From: Globisporangium splendens
Taxonomy: Eukaryota > Oomycota > Peronosporomycetes > Pythiales > Pythiaceae
Length of the DNA stretch: 64,000 nucleotides
Direction of reading: 5' to 3'
Assembly (NCBI GenBank): GCA_006386115.1
Contig: VFIW01000013.1
Location: forward strand, 1 to 64,000
The position numbers and the translations under genes were made by a program. Under the pieces are notes generated by a model. The model was not told the origin of the DNA. It was given only the letters and a program-made list of their open reading frames with translations, and did no database searches. Within the stretch, counting starts at the first letter, position 1. The number at the start of each line of letters is the position of its first letter. This document shows, piece by piece, positions 1 to 7,961 of this stretch.

Positions 1-94
1 CATCACTCAGTACTTGATTGTGATGGGAGGTCATCGCTCAGTACTGATTAGTACCTGAGAACAACATTCTGCACTGATTAGTACAGAGAACACT
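1..94. repeat. Three diverged ~32-bp tandem units
   Basis: The first 94 bases contain three imperfect copies of a unit with the shared core CTGATTAGTAC, starting near 1, 31 and 64. The second and third copies share ACTGATTAGTAC followed by GAGAACA. They lie just upstream of the point where recognisable integrase coding begins, so they are either host DNA or part of a rearranged element. The left end is cut by the window edge. Confidence 0.5.
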
Positions 95-95
95 C

Positions 96-118
96 GTGAC
101 GTCATCGAATGACGTCAC
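96..118. repeat. Perfect inverted repeat with two CRE-like sites
   Basis: Arms GTGACGTCAT and ATGACGTCAC are exact reverse complements separated by CGA. Each arm contains TGACGTCA, the palindromic site bound by CREB/ATF-type bZIP factors in other eukaryotes. Binding here is inference; the palindrome itself is directly visible. Confidence 0.55.
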
Positions 119-230
119 ACGTGCATGTGGGGACTGTCTTACCGTAATCCCTTTGTTATTTGTGTGTCCACAATGCACGCTGAAGGTGGTGTGTGACACA
201 CTAAATCTGGGAACAGATCCACCTTCATGT

Positions 231-1037
231 AATGGCTGGTTGTGGCCCATTACAGTGGGTGATAAAGTGCTATTGAGCATTAAAAACCTACCAAACGATG
301 CAGTCACAACGCTCCCCAGCGGGAGTAAGTTGTTGCCACGATTCATCGGGCCATACACTGTTGTGGAGAAGATTGGAGACTTGAATTACAAGCTCGATCT
401 CCCAACGAGAATGGCAACGCACCCCGTGTTCTACGTGGGTTTGCTTAAGCGCTACCATGACGCTACTGTGGATTTTTATCCCAGTCCGGGAGAACGTCGG
501 TCTCATCAGGGGGCTCAGACGCCGCCCATCGAGACACGAGCGCGTTGTGCCTCTCCCAAAGCGTCTTCACTCGCGGAGCGTACCTCGCGTGGAAGTGCTT
601 CCCGCGGACATGGTACTCCTCCAGCATCTGACGAGCTTCCTTCAGCTCCGTCTCAAGCGCTGTCACCCTCTGCTTCAACAGCGAGGTTTCGTCCAGATAT
701 TGCTGGCGAAGGGTACGGACGGCTTGCTGTAGCGCCCCCAAAGACGATGCGTTCGCGTGAACCATCTGAACCATCGCATCTGGTGCAACCACCGATGCTG
801 AAGCGCGGTAGGGCGCCGCCGATCCCCCTGATTGATAAGCAGGGACAGCGCCACTACCATGTTGAGCGCCTGCTGCGTGTGCAGCGGTGTAAGGGGAACA
901 CCCACTACCTTGTGAAGTGGCGTGGGTACGATGTGTCGCAGAGCTCGTGGGAGCCTGCTGAGCGTCTTCGCGAAGACGTCCCGGATCTTGTTGACACCTT
1001 TGAGGCGCAACTGAGGGACTGTCATTCGCGCGAGTAA
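231..1037 (+). pseudogene. Integrase C-terminus plus chromodomain (Pol remnant)
   Basis: The open frame gives an integrase C-terminal GPY/F module (GDKVLL, then RFIGPYTVVEKIGDLNYKL and HPVFYVGLLKRY; about 250-460). A Pro/Ser/Arg-rich linker follows (about 470-840), then a chromodomain (YHVERLLRVQR, YLVKWRGYD, SSWEPAERL; about 850-1010) and a stop at 1035-1037. In chromoviruses this tail targets integration to chromatin. The frame has no ATG before about 410 and lacks the integrase catalytic core, so it is a fragment of a Pol polyprotein, not an independent gene. From 463 onward it is overlapped on the other strand by a long ORF. Confidence 0.85.
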
Positions 1038-2001
1038 TTTGTCGCCTGTTACCAGCGCGACTACCTGCTCGCAGAGGCGTGCCACCGCCCTGCTTGGAGC
1101 GAAACAGACGAACACGGTCAACTGCAAATTGCATGCGTTGACTGCGTTGCGCTGTCGGATCGGTAGACACTGTGCGAGTGCTACCTCCCTTAATTTTATT
1201 GATGCACGACATGAAGTCGGCATCGTACTCTTCTTCCGTCTCTCCAACAAAGAGGACGACTGGGATCGGGTGAATACGCAATTCCCCATTTTCATCCCGC
1301 AATCGCTTTTCACGCCAATTTTTAAATTGAGCGTCATAGTCCCGCGCACAAAGTCTGGCTCTCGCGAGCAGATTCGATGCGGTCTTGCCAGCCGGCCATA
1401 GTTCTGGCGGCGGCATTTCGGGCAGTGAGTACTTGAGCTCATCGTGAACGATGGCTCGCACTCCTGCCTCTTCGTTTGTAATGAGGACTTCGTGCTTCCT
1501 CTTACGATTGTTGACAGCCTCAACGGCGTCATTTTCCTCCTTCGTCCGATACATCGAGACGTCAGCGGATGGATCTCGCTCGAGCTCGTGGAGACAAGCG
1601 GCGTGTCGCTCGCTTTGCAACTCCTCGTACTCGAGCCACTCGTCGACGGAGCCGAGCTTCATGGTGATGTCTTCCCCTTCCTCCCCTTCTTCGGGCGAGT
1701 ACTCTTGGTAGTCAACTGCCGTGTCGTCTTCGGCGTCGCTTGTCCTGCTCATCGGCTTCACGGAAGGGAGGTCTCCGAATCGCAACTCACTGCTTATAGC
1801 AGGAGCGCTATCAGATGTGAGAGCAGACCTGCCGTCGCTCTCCGCAGGCACGTTGACAGCATCCGCGGTGACCGTCGTTCGTCTTGCGCTCGACGCGACC
1901 TCTCTGTCTTCCTCGCGCTTGCGCAGAGTTTTGACGAGAGTGCCGACGCCTTCCCCTTTTTGTCGTGCGAGCTTCTCGCGGACAGCTTTGTTGGTGGCCA
2001 T
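463..2001 (-). CDS. Antisense ORF inside the chromovirus 3' end
   Basis: A 512-codon frame from the ATG at 2001 (an in-frame start 42 bases further upstream is possible) runs to 463. I do not recognise a named domain. Visible parts are an acidic Glu/Asp-rich N-terminal third, a middle block with a Trp/Arg-rich stretch followed by HPIPVVLFVGETEEEYD, a low-complexity Ser/Ala/Gln linker, and a C-terminal coiled coil (heptad-like LRQQYLDETSLLKQRV onward). It starts 185 bases from the inner edge of the 3' LTR, in the orientation that antisense LTR transcription would read. Its last 575 bases are antisense to the integrase/chromodomain frame. Repeated oomycete hypothetical proteins of this general style exist, but the function is unknown. 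It could encode an accessory protein of the element. Confidence 0.6.
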   Translation of the reverse strand: MATNKAVREKLARQKGEGVGTLVKTLRKREEDREVASSARRTTVTADAVNVPAESDGRSALTSDSAPAISSELRFGDLPSVKPMSRTSDAEDDTAVDYQEYSPEEGEEGEDITMKLGSVDEWLEYEELQSERHAACLHELERDPSADVSMYRTKEENDAVEAVNNRKRKHEVLITNEEAGVRAIVHDELKYSLPEMPPPELWPAGKTASNLLARARLCARDYDAQFKNWREKRLRDENGELRIHPIPVVLFVGETEEEYDADFMSCINKIKGGSTRTVSTDPTAQRSQRMQFAVDRVRLFRSKQGGGTPLRAGSRAGNRRQITRANDSPSVAPQRCQQDPGRLREDAQQAPTSSATHRTHATSQGSGCSPYTAAHAAGAQHGSGAVPAYQSGGSAAPYRASASVVAPDAMVQMVHANASSLGALQQAVRTLRQQYLDETSLLKQRVTALETELKEARQMLEEYHVRGKHFHARYAPRVKTLWERHNALVSRWAASEPPDETDVLPDWDKNPQ

Positions 2002-2185
2002 GATACTCACGTGCGCGAGCACAGTGACTATATGTGCCAACACTCGGTGAAATTAACGCACGCGTCGCCGCTGTGCTCTTTCCCGAGGAATACACGAATG
2101 TTCCCCTTTCTCGGCGCACACGCGCGAGATCCACACGTTTCTCACACCGACCCTTCGAGTGTTTCGCACTTTAAGTGGGGGGTGG

Positions 2186-2720
2186 TGTAACGGGGTTACA
2201 CTGTAACATGGTTACGCACTTGTGTTGTGCCACACAACCAAACCGAACCTTGCGGTACGTAGAGTACGCGCAACAAGTCTAAGACCGAACCATGAGGTTC
2301 GTCGTACTTGCTCGAACCTTCGCAGTGGAGCCGGCAGCCAGTCTGAGTGACGGCGCCTCCGATTGGATATAATTGAACATGCATTTCATCCAATCACATA
2401 AGACAACTAGCGTTAGTCTTTCATAGCCACTCATTGCCCCATGGGGAGTAATTACACTTGAGATTGTTATTGTTCATAGTTACATAAAGATAATCCAGGT
2501 TGTCCTACAGAGGGCAACCTCCAACAAATAAACAGTTCCATTTTTACCGTTAACTAAAGCCTTTGGTTATCGACGGTTACTCTATAGAGACCTATAGGTA
2601 ACCGATTGTTGCACTGCAGGAAGCAGGCAACCGCTCTCGGAACAGAGTCCTTGAGAGAAGCGTTGAATACGCTTCCTCACACACGTACCGTGCTGCGTAA
2701 CTCGGAAGTGTCCGGTTACA
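2186..2720 (+). repeat. 3' long terminal repeat with polypurine tract
   Basis: A purine-rich tract, AAGTGGGGGGTGG, at about 2173-2185 abuts a 535-bp segment that begins TGTAAC and ends GTTACA, an exact terminal inverted repeat starting TG and ending CA as LTRs do. The position just after the PPT, downstream of a Pol remnant, fixes it as the 3' LTR. Inside it an inverted pair, GATTGGAT and ATCCAATC (about 2360-2400), brackets a short spacer. The 5' LTR lies outside the window or is lost. Confidence 0.8.
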
Positions 2721-3950
2721 CCTGGCCCCTTGGCGTATCCTAACTCTCCCCAGTGAAATGCATACGTCACCTGGGAAGCAGATTTTTGCGATCTACATTA
2801 TCAAACCGTCAACGCCCTTTCGTTAGAAACAAGCACTGGCTTAATCACCGGTGTTTCTTTGATTTGACGCCCTGGAAGCGGCCACAATAGTGCAGTTTCG
2901 GTGGATGCCGCTCGCAATCGCAACCTACCACTTCTTCACAGCAGATGGTTTCGTATGTTGCATGGCAAGATGTGCAAAATATGGACAGCTATCACAGGAG
3001 CTTGAGTGCGTAATCTTGAACCGCGGAGAGTAGCCGAATCACGCTCAGTTCCACGGTGAGACGCATATTTTGGATGTAGTTGATGAAGAGTGTGGTGACG
3101 CGTTGCATGGGCTTTGGCAAATCCGAAAGTGAGTTGATTTATTCAGAATTTCACTGCAGCTACGTTTTCTACCTTTACTTCATCCTCTACAGACGGCGTG
3201 TATGTACATTGGTTTTGCCGCAGTCCATATGTCTGGTATGGCATTGTAGCATAGGTGCGTTCACTTTTTGTCACGGTAGCATTTTGGCACAGTCAGTCAG
3301 CAAATGTACCACCTGTCGGTCCAGAAGACCATTTATGACTCACGTGTTGTCATTTTCCCATCAACTCGTACTTAGTCGGACGCTGGCATTTTGTCGGATA
3401 TAAGAGCCTGTCGAAAGCGATGATGTCAACGGGCAAGTGCATCGTTGAAAATTCACGGGCATGTTATGTTGGGCATGCGTCCGTGACTCTTTAACGATGC
3501 ACTTACCTGTCGGTATCATCTCCCACCGGAGCATTGTGGGCATGTCATCACAGGTCGAAAGAGGTCAATCGAGCCCGGCTGCGACCATTGATAGTCATCA
3601 TAAACAGTGCGCTGGTCACACCACCACTACTGCGAAACCAACGAAATGGCTGACCGCATGACTAATTGCGCAAGGATTCGAAATCGAGTGTGCAAATCGG
3701 ACACCAGACATGCTCGCGCTTGAGACGCTGTACTCAGACTTACTACCGCTCCTCCCCATAGATTCGGGACCTTGGATAGAGCGCCTGTTATCAGCCCGAT
3801 TGGGTATGTAGTTTCCAATTGAACACGATGCTCGAATGCAAGGGAGATAAAACAGCTCGTTGCTAGGGAAACCCCAGTTAAATCGCGACACGATATACCT
3901 GATCTTGAGGAAACATCGCCCGAGCATCGACTTATCCTTAACGCCTGCTG
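2721..3950. other. Intergenic region, no convincing gene
   Basis: About 1.2 kb between the LTR and the mucin-like gene. Short open frames occur on both strands, but none has a recognisable motif or a sensible splice extension. The one structured feature is the inverted repeat at 3419-3519. Confidence 0.5.
3419..3519. repeat. Long imperfect inverted repeat (hairpin)
   Basis: Left arm about 3419-3462 and right arm about 3473-3519 pair over about 44-47 bases with a roughly 10-base loop (TTATGTTGGG). The core pairing is AAGTGCATCGTT against AACGATGCACTT, extended outward through GATGAT/ATCATC and inward through TTCACGG/CCGTGA. It resembles a MITE relic or a small-RNA hairpin precursor; the sequence cannot separate these. 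Confidence 0.65.
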
Positions 3951-5905
3951 TTAAATGGTTTCAGCGTTAATGGACTCGGTTCCGTTTGGAATCGCAGCGT
4001 ACCCATGACGGCGAGCCCTGGTTCGCTTGGCCGCGTAGACGAGGACCGCGAGGCTGAAAGTTGAAAAGCCGATTCGAGAAACCATCGAATGGCCTGTCTC
4101 GGCTGCATCGGTACGCTTTTCAGATGAGTCTTTGCGGACATTCATGTCCAGAACGACCTCGCTGAGACGACCATGGAGCACCTTGGCCATCGCGGTACCA
4201 TAAAGCAGCCGTCCTCCTCTTCCGATGCCTCTGCGCACTGCACGCCGGATTGCAAGTACATGGACGCCGTGCCGTCTGCTAGCGCCTCCGACTGACTGAT
4301 CGATAGATCCGTGTCGATTCGAGAGAATACAAATGGTGTTGGATCAAATGATGCAGACTCAGCAATAGATGGTGGTGCCTCGGTAATAGTCTCGCTCGAA
4401 GTGGTCGCTGGAGGCTCAGTCGTTGGCTCAAGTGCACTTGGCAACCCTGAAGCAGAACTACCAGCTGAGTGCTCTCCCTCTGCTATCTCAATAGGCACTT
4501 CAGTGTTAGGCTGTGTGTATGTTGGGTCATCCTCGGTACCAGGGAGCTCAGCTGGAGATGCATCCGAAGTTGGTTCTTGAGTAGGCGACTCTGTTGCTGA
4601 AGTCTCCCCAGGTGCTAGTGCTGCGCTACCAGACATATGTGCTGGAGTATTTGTAGCCACAGGAGCTTCGGTGACTGAGGTGTTAGTCGCTGGTGGCACC
4701 AACGCTATTGGCGCTTCTGTTTCTCGAGTTTCGGAGGAAGGTTCTTCGGGAGCTGGTGATTGTGTGTCTGGAGCTTCGGCCACTGGAGTTGCTGCGGGAG
4801 GTGCGTCTGGCTCAGGAGCGTCGGTCACTGGCGCTTCGGTGTCTGATGCCTCCGTGACTGGAGCTTCTGTCACCAGAATTGTAGTGGCTGGTAGTTCGGT
4901 TTGGGGAACAGTAGTTGCTGGCGCTTCGGTCACCGGGACAAATTTCACTGGAGCCAAAGAAGGCGACAACTCAGGTGGGACAACTGGTAAGCCCTGGTAT
5001 CTTATCTCAAAAGCCTTTGCGTACCCAAGAACCGAAGTATCGTAAGCTCCTACTAGCCTTCCGTACTTGGAGTATCTCTGCTTCCAGCCACCACCGACCA
5101 CACCTTTGATCTGCAGACTGTTTTGCGCAGCACACTCGCGCACGATGTGGCGCCAGAAAACCAGCAAGCTGTCAACCTTGCTTGGGATCTGGCAAAGTTT
5201 CAAGTTTGCAATCAACCTCCCAGTCGCACCGACAGCCCTGATATCGCCATCAAAGTAATCCACACCGACGAACGCACCCGTTGTCTCCACTTTCTTGAAA
5301 TACTGTGTCTTCGTCACGCTACCCGTCGCACTAGATGCATTCAGAAGCAACTCGTTGTCGCACGTGGCAATGAATTCGACATGCGCGCCGCCATCGACTT
5401 CGACCGAGTTCTTGGGTGCGACACACTCCTCCGAGGGGTGCCACATGATCGTCTCGGCTGCTGCGTCGCTCAACGTCGCATGCTTTGGGTCGTCCAAGAA
5501 GCCTCGGATGACATCAAACGCCTTGTACGCTGTCAGTGCGGCACAGGGCTTGCCCAGGTCAAATTCGCCCTTTATCTCGAGCGCAAATGTCGATTCTGTG
5601 ACGACGTTCGTGTTGGCTAGCACATCGCCGATCACTCCTGCGATCCAGGTCTTCACGTCTGCAATGAATGCATCGGCGTCGCTTTGAAGCTGGTCCCTGA
5701 AGCGAATCTTCGTCACCGGGGTCGTGGTTGCAGTACCGGCAGCTTCAAACTCGCTTTGCCCGAGCGCTTGGTTGTCTGCTGGGATCCCATGCAACAACTG
5801 AGACGATTCGTATTTATCCGCACCGTCAACGTCAACAGCTGTGCCACCGATGCCGAACAAGTGCAATGCCAACGCAGCAAGAACGAAAAGACCCTGGGTC
5901 TTCAT
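3951..5905 (-). CDS. Mucin-like type I membrane protein
   Basis: Two exons, 5905-4260 and 4161-3951, give about 618 residues. The 98-nt intron has a GTACTT donor and a TCTCAG acceptor; splicing moves the frame onto a C-terminal segment with a hydrophobic stretch (FSTFSLAVLVYAA), a basic stop-transfer KRTRARR and a short cytosolic tail. The N-terminus is a signal peptide (MKTQGLFVLAALALHLFG). Residues about 60-310 form a Cys-containing ectodomain I do not recognise. Residues about 320-530 are a Thr/Glu/Ala/Pro stalk built on a TEAP-type repeat, typical of O-glycosylated mucin-like stalks. A surface role (adhesion or wall association) is inference. Without the intron the C-terminus would be a short frame-shifted tail lacking the membrane anchor. 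Confidence 0.75.
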
Positions 5906-6365
5906 GAGCAGGACTCAACGACGGCTTCTCTGTGGTTCTTTGACTTTCTGCTCACTTGAGACGGTTGCGAGCGTCTACGGCGCGTTGGAGAGTGATGAAT
6001 GGTGTCTACGCGGTGTCATATATGTGACGTGCGGGCAAAAGCAGCAAGCCAAGTCGTTTCTGGAGAGACGACATGTGTATTGGCACCAAAGATGTGCGCC
6101 GAAGTCTGTGTGTGGCAAGAAGGTCGCTCCTCCGTTGTTGTCTTCAAAGGTCGCGAATGGACAGATTCGTATTCCCGACGTCATATTGGAATCGTGTTTG
6201 GAAATATGGCTGTGTGAAAAAACATATTTGGTGTGTACCACATCAAAAGGCAACTTCAAGCAAGAGTCACGGTGCTCATTTACTTCAATTCAGCTCGTCA
6301 ATGAAGCGAAAGCACATACGCAAACGACGACATCAAGTACACGACAAGAATACAAGCACAAAGAC
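5906..6365. other. Spacer between two minus-strand genes
   Basis: The 460 bases hold the promoter of the mucin-like gene and the 3' flank of the P450 gene. A plus-strand open frame here continues into the P450 as a shadow and has no recognisable content. Confidence 0.5.
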
Positions 6366-7961
6366 TTACTGACGAGGCACTTTTTGCACACTCGCCATCA
6401 TTGCACCATGCACGGGCAGCGTCAGCGAAAAGTCGTACGTGATATTCTGGCCAGGAAGCAGCTCAACGTGGAATTTGGTGAGAATCCCCGACACAACGAG
6501 TTTCATTTCGAGCATTGCGAGGTTCATCCCCAAACACAGGCGTGGACCTGCATTGAACGCGACAAACTTGAACGCCGATACATTGATGATTTTGCCAGTT
6601 TGTGCATCGAGCCAGCGGTCCGGATTAAATACTTCAGCGTCCGGACCCCAGACACTTGTCATTCGACCCATTCCGTAGAACGGCAAACCCACGGTGGTGT
6701 CTCCGCGGATGAATGTACCATCAGAGAGCACGATATCATGGACGACGTGCTTTGTCTCGAATGGGACCGACGGATACAGTCGTAACGTTTCTCTTAGAGC
6801 AGCTTCCAAGTAAAAAAGATCTTGAACTTGCTCCATCGTTGGCGTCGCGATCTTGCCACTCGCCAACCCAGGCAGTTTGGCTGCGATTTCTGCTCGAATC
6901 TTTGCCGCCACTTCTGGGTGACTGGTCAAATTGTAAAAGAACCAGCTGAGCGCCTGAGCAGTGGTGTCACGTCCAGCGATCAGGAAATTCACGACAATGT
7001 CGCGGAGATACGTTGGGTCGAACTCTTTTGCCTCAAAATCAGGATTCTGGCTCACGTTGTCGAGAAAAAGTGAAACGATATCTGTCCCAGTTTCGCCCTT
7101 TGCAAATCCATAATTCGACTGTCGACGTTCAAGCGATCTGGCGACGATTTCCAGCACCGTATCATCGATCGCCTTCATATTTTTCTTGAGTATCCCCTCG
7201 GCTCCAATTCCAAGCCACCGCTGGGTCTTCCAGAACCAACCAGGACGAATAAATCGAAGGACCACCTCACGCTGCGCGCTGTCAAACGCAGTCTGGAAGG
7301 GGTGCTCTTTTTCAGCATCGAGACACCCCAAGTGGATCCCAAACCCGATTTCCGCAAATGCTTCGATAGTGAATCGGTTAAAGAGCTTGAACAGATCCAT
7401 CGGGGTGTCGCTATCAGCCGCTCGTTGAAGGATCGTATGCAGCACTTTGGCGTGGGTTTGTACCGTTGTCGTCATCGAGTCTCGCAACGTTCGCATCGTG
7501 AACAGATGGCTCGCGGTCTTGCGCTGATGAACCCACTTGGCGTCGTCGACGGCAAAGATGCCTTCGCCGAGCAGATCCTTTGCATTATCAATGAAGAAGG
7601 AGCCTTTCGGGAAGCACGCAAACTGGTGCTTGAACACGTCTTCGAATGCCTGTGGGGTGTACAGCACCGTCATGTCGGGTCGTCCAAACGCCTTGATCAG
7701 GAAAGGCTCGCCCTTGAACTGCTTGCATATCGAGAAGATCCAGTCCTGGAAATCTGGCACATGCCGCGCGAGGTCCAGCGTGTTCTCCAGGAACGGCAGC
7801 GTCGAGTCTGGACGCCACACCTTTCGAGTCCCGTCCTCGTTCAAACGCGAGCCTTTTCTTGTAACCAGCGCATGGTACGCGAACGTCAGCACCTGCAACG
7901 AGAGAATTCCCAGCAGCACGCTGGTTGCGTTGAGTCCCAGCAGCGATCCAATGGACAGCAT
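6366..7961 (-). CDS. Cytochrome P450, CYP86-clan-like
   Basis: Intronless, 531 residues, the usual length for a microsomal P450. The N-terminus has a hydrophobic anchor (TSVLLGILSLQVLTFAYHAL). Diagnostic motifs are all present: I-helix oxygen-binding AGRDTT at about 328-333, K-helix ETLR (ExxR) at about 389-392, and heme-binding FNAGPRLCLG with the thiolate Cys at about 475. The spacing fits the family. The sequence style (KHQFACFPKG, RLYPSVP, AMLEMKLVV) is that of the CYP86/CYP704-related fatty-acid hydroxylases; oomycete P450s are few and fall largely in CYP5014-5017-type families. A fatty-acid or lipid hydroxylase acting at the ER is the likely role; the substrate is inferred only. No lesion seen. 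Confidence 0.93.
   Translation of the reverse strand: MLSIGSLLGLNATSVLLGILSLQVLTFAYHALVTRKGSRLNEDGTRKVWRPDSTLPFLENTLDLARHVPDFQDWIFSICKQFKGEPFLIKAFGRPDMTVLYTPQAFEDVFKHQFACFPKGSFFIDNAKDLLGEGIFAVDDAKWVHQRKTASHLFTMRTLRDSMTTTVQTHAKVLHTILQRAADSDTPMDLFKLFNRFTIEAFAEIGFGIHLGCLDAEKEHPFQTAFDSAQREVVLRFIRPGWFWKTQRWLGIGAEGILKKNMKAIDDTVLEIVARSLERRQSNYGFAKGETGTDIVSLFLDNVSQNPDFEAKEFDPTYLRDIVVNFLIAGRDTTAQALSWFFYNLTSHPEVAAKIRAEIAAKLPGLASGKIATPTMEQVQDLFYLEAALRETLRLYPSVPFETKHVVHDIVLSDGTFIRGDTTVGLPFYGMGRMTSVWGPDAEVFNPDRWLDAQTGKIINVSAFKFVAFNAGPRLCLGMNLAMLEMKLVVSGILTKFHVELLPGQNITYDFSLTLPVHGAMMASVQKVPRQ

Larger units (their letters stand above)
231..2720 (+). mobile_element. 3' part of a Ty3/gypsy chromovirus with 3' LTR
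   Basis: The span starts inside the integrase C-terminal region, runs through a chromodomain, then about 1.15 kb containing an antisense ORF, a polypurine tract and a complete 3' LTR. Gag, protease, reverse transcriptase, RNase H and the integrase catalytic core are absent. Sequence before about 231 does not read as integrase, so the copy looks 5'-truncated or rearranged rather than merely cut by the window edge. GPY/F-plus-chromodomain integrase tails define the chromovirus lineage of Metaviridae-type LTR retrotransposons, a common class in oomycete genomes. Confidence 0.85.

Noticed and set aside
3951..4260. Apparent frameshift at the end of the mucin-like gene
   Set aside because: A 98-nt GT..AG intron of the right phase explains the frame change without any lesion.
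5123..5687. Plus-strand frames within the mucin-like gene
   Set aside because: Antisense shadows; the minus strand has a signal peptide, stalk and TM in one spliced model.
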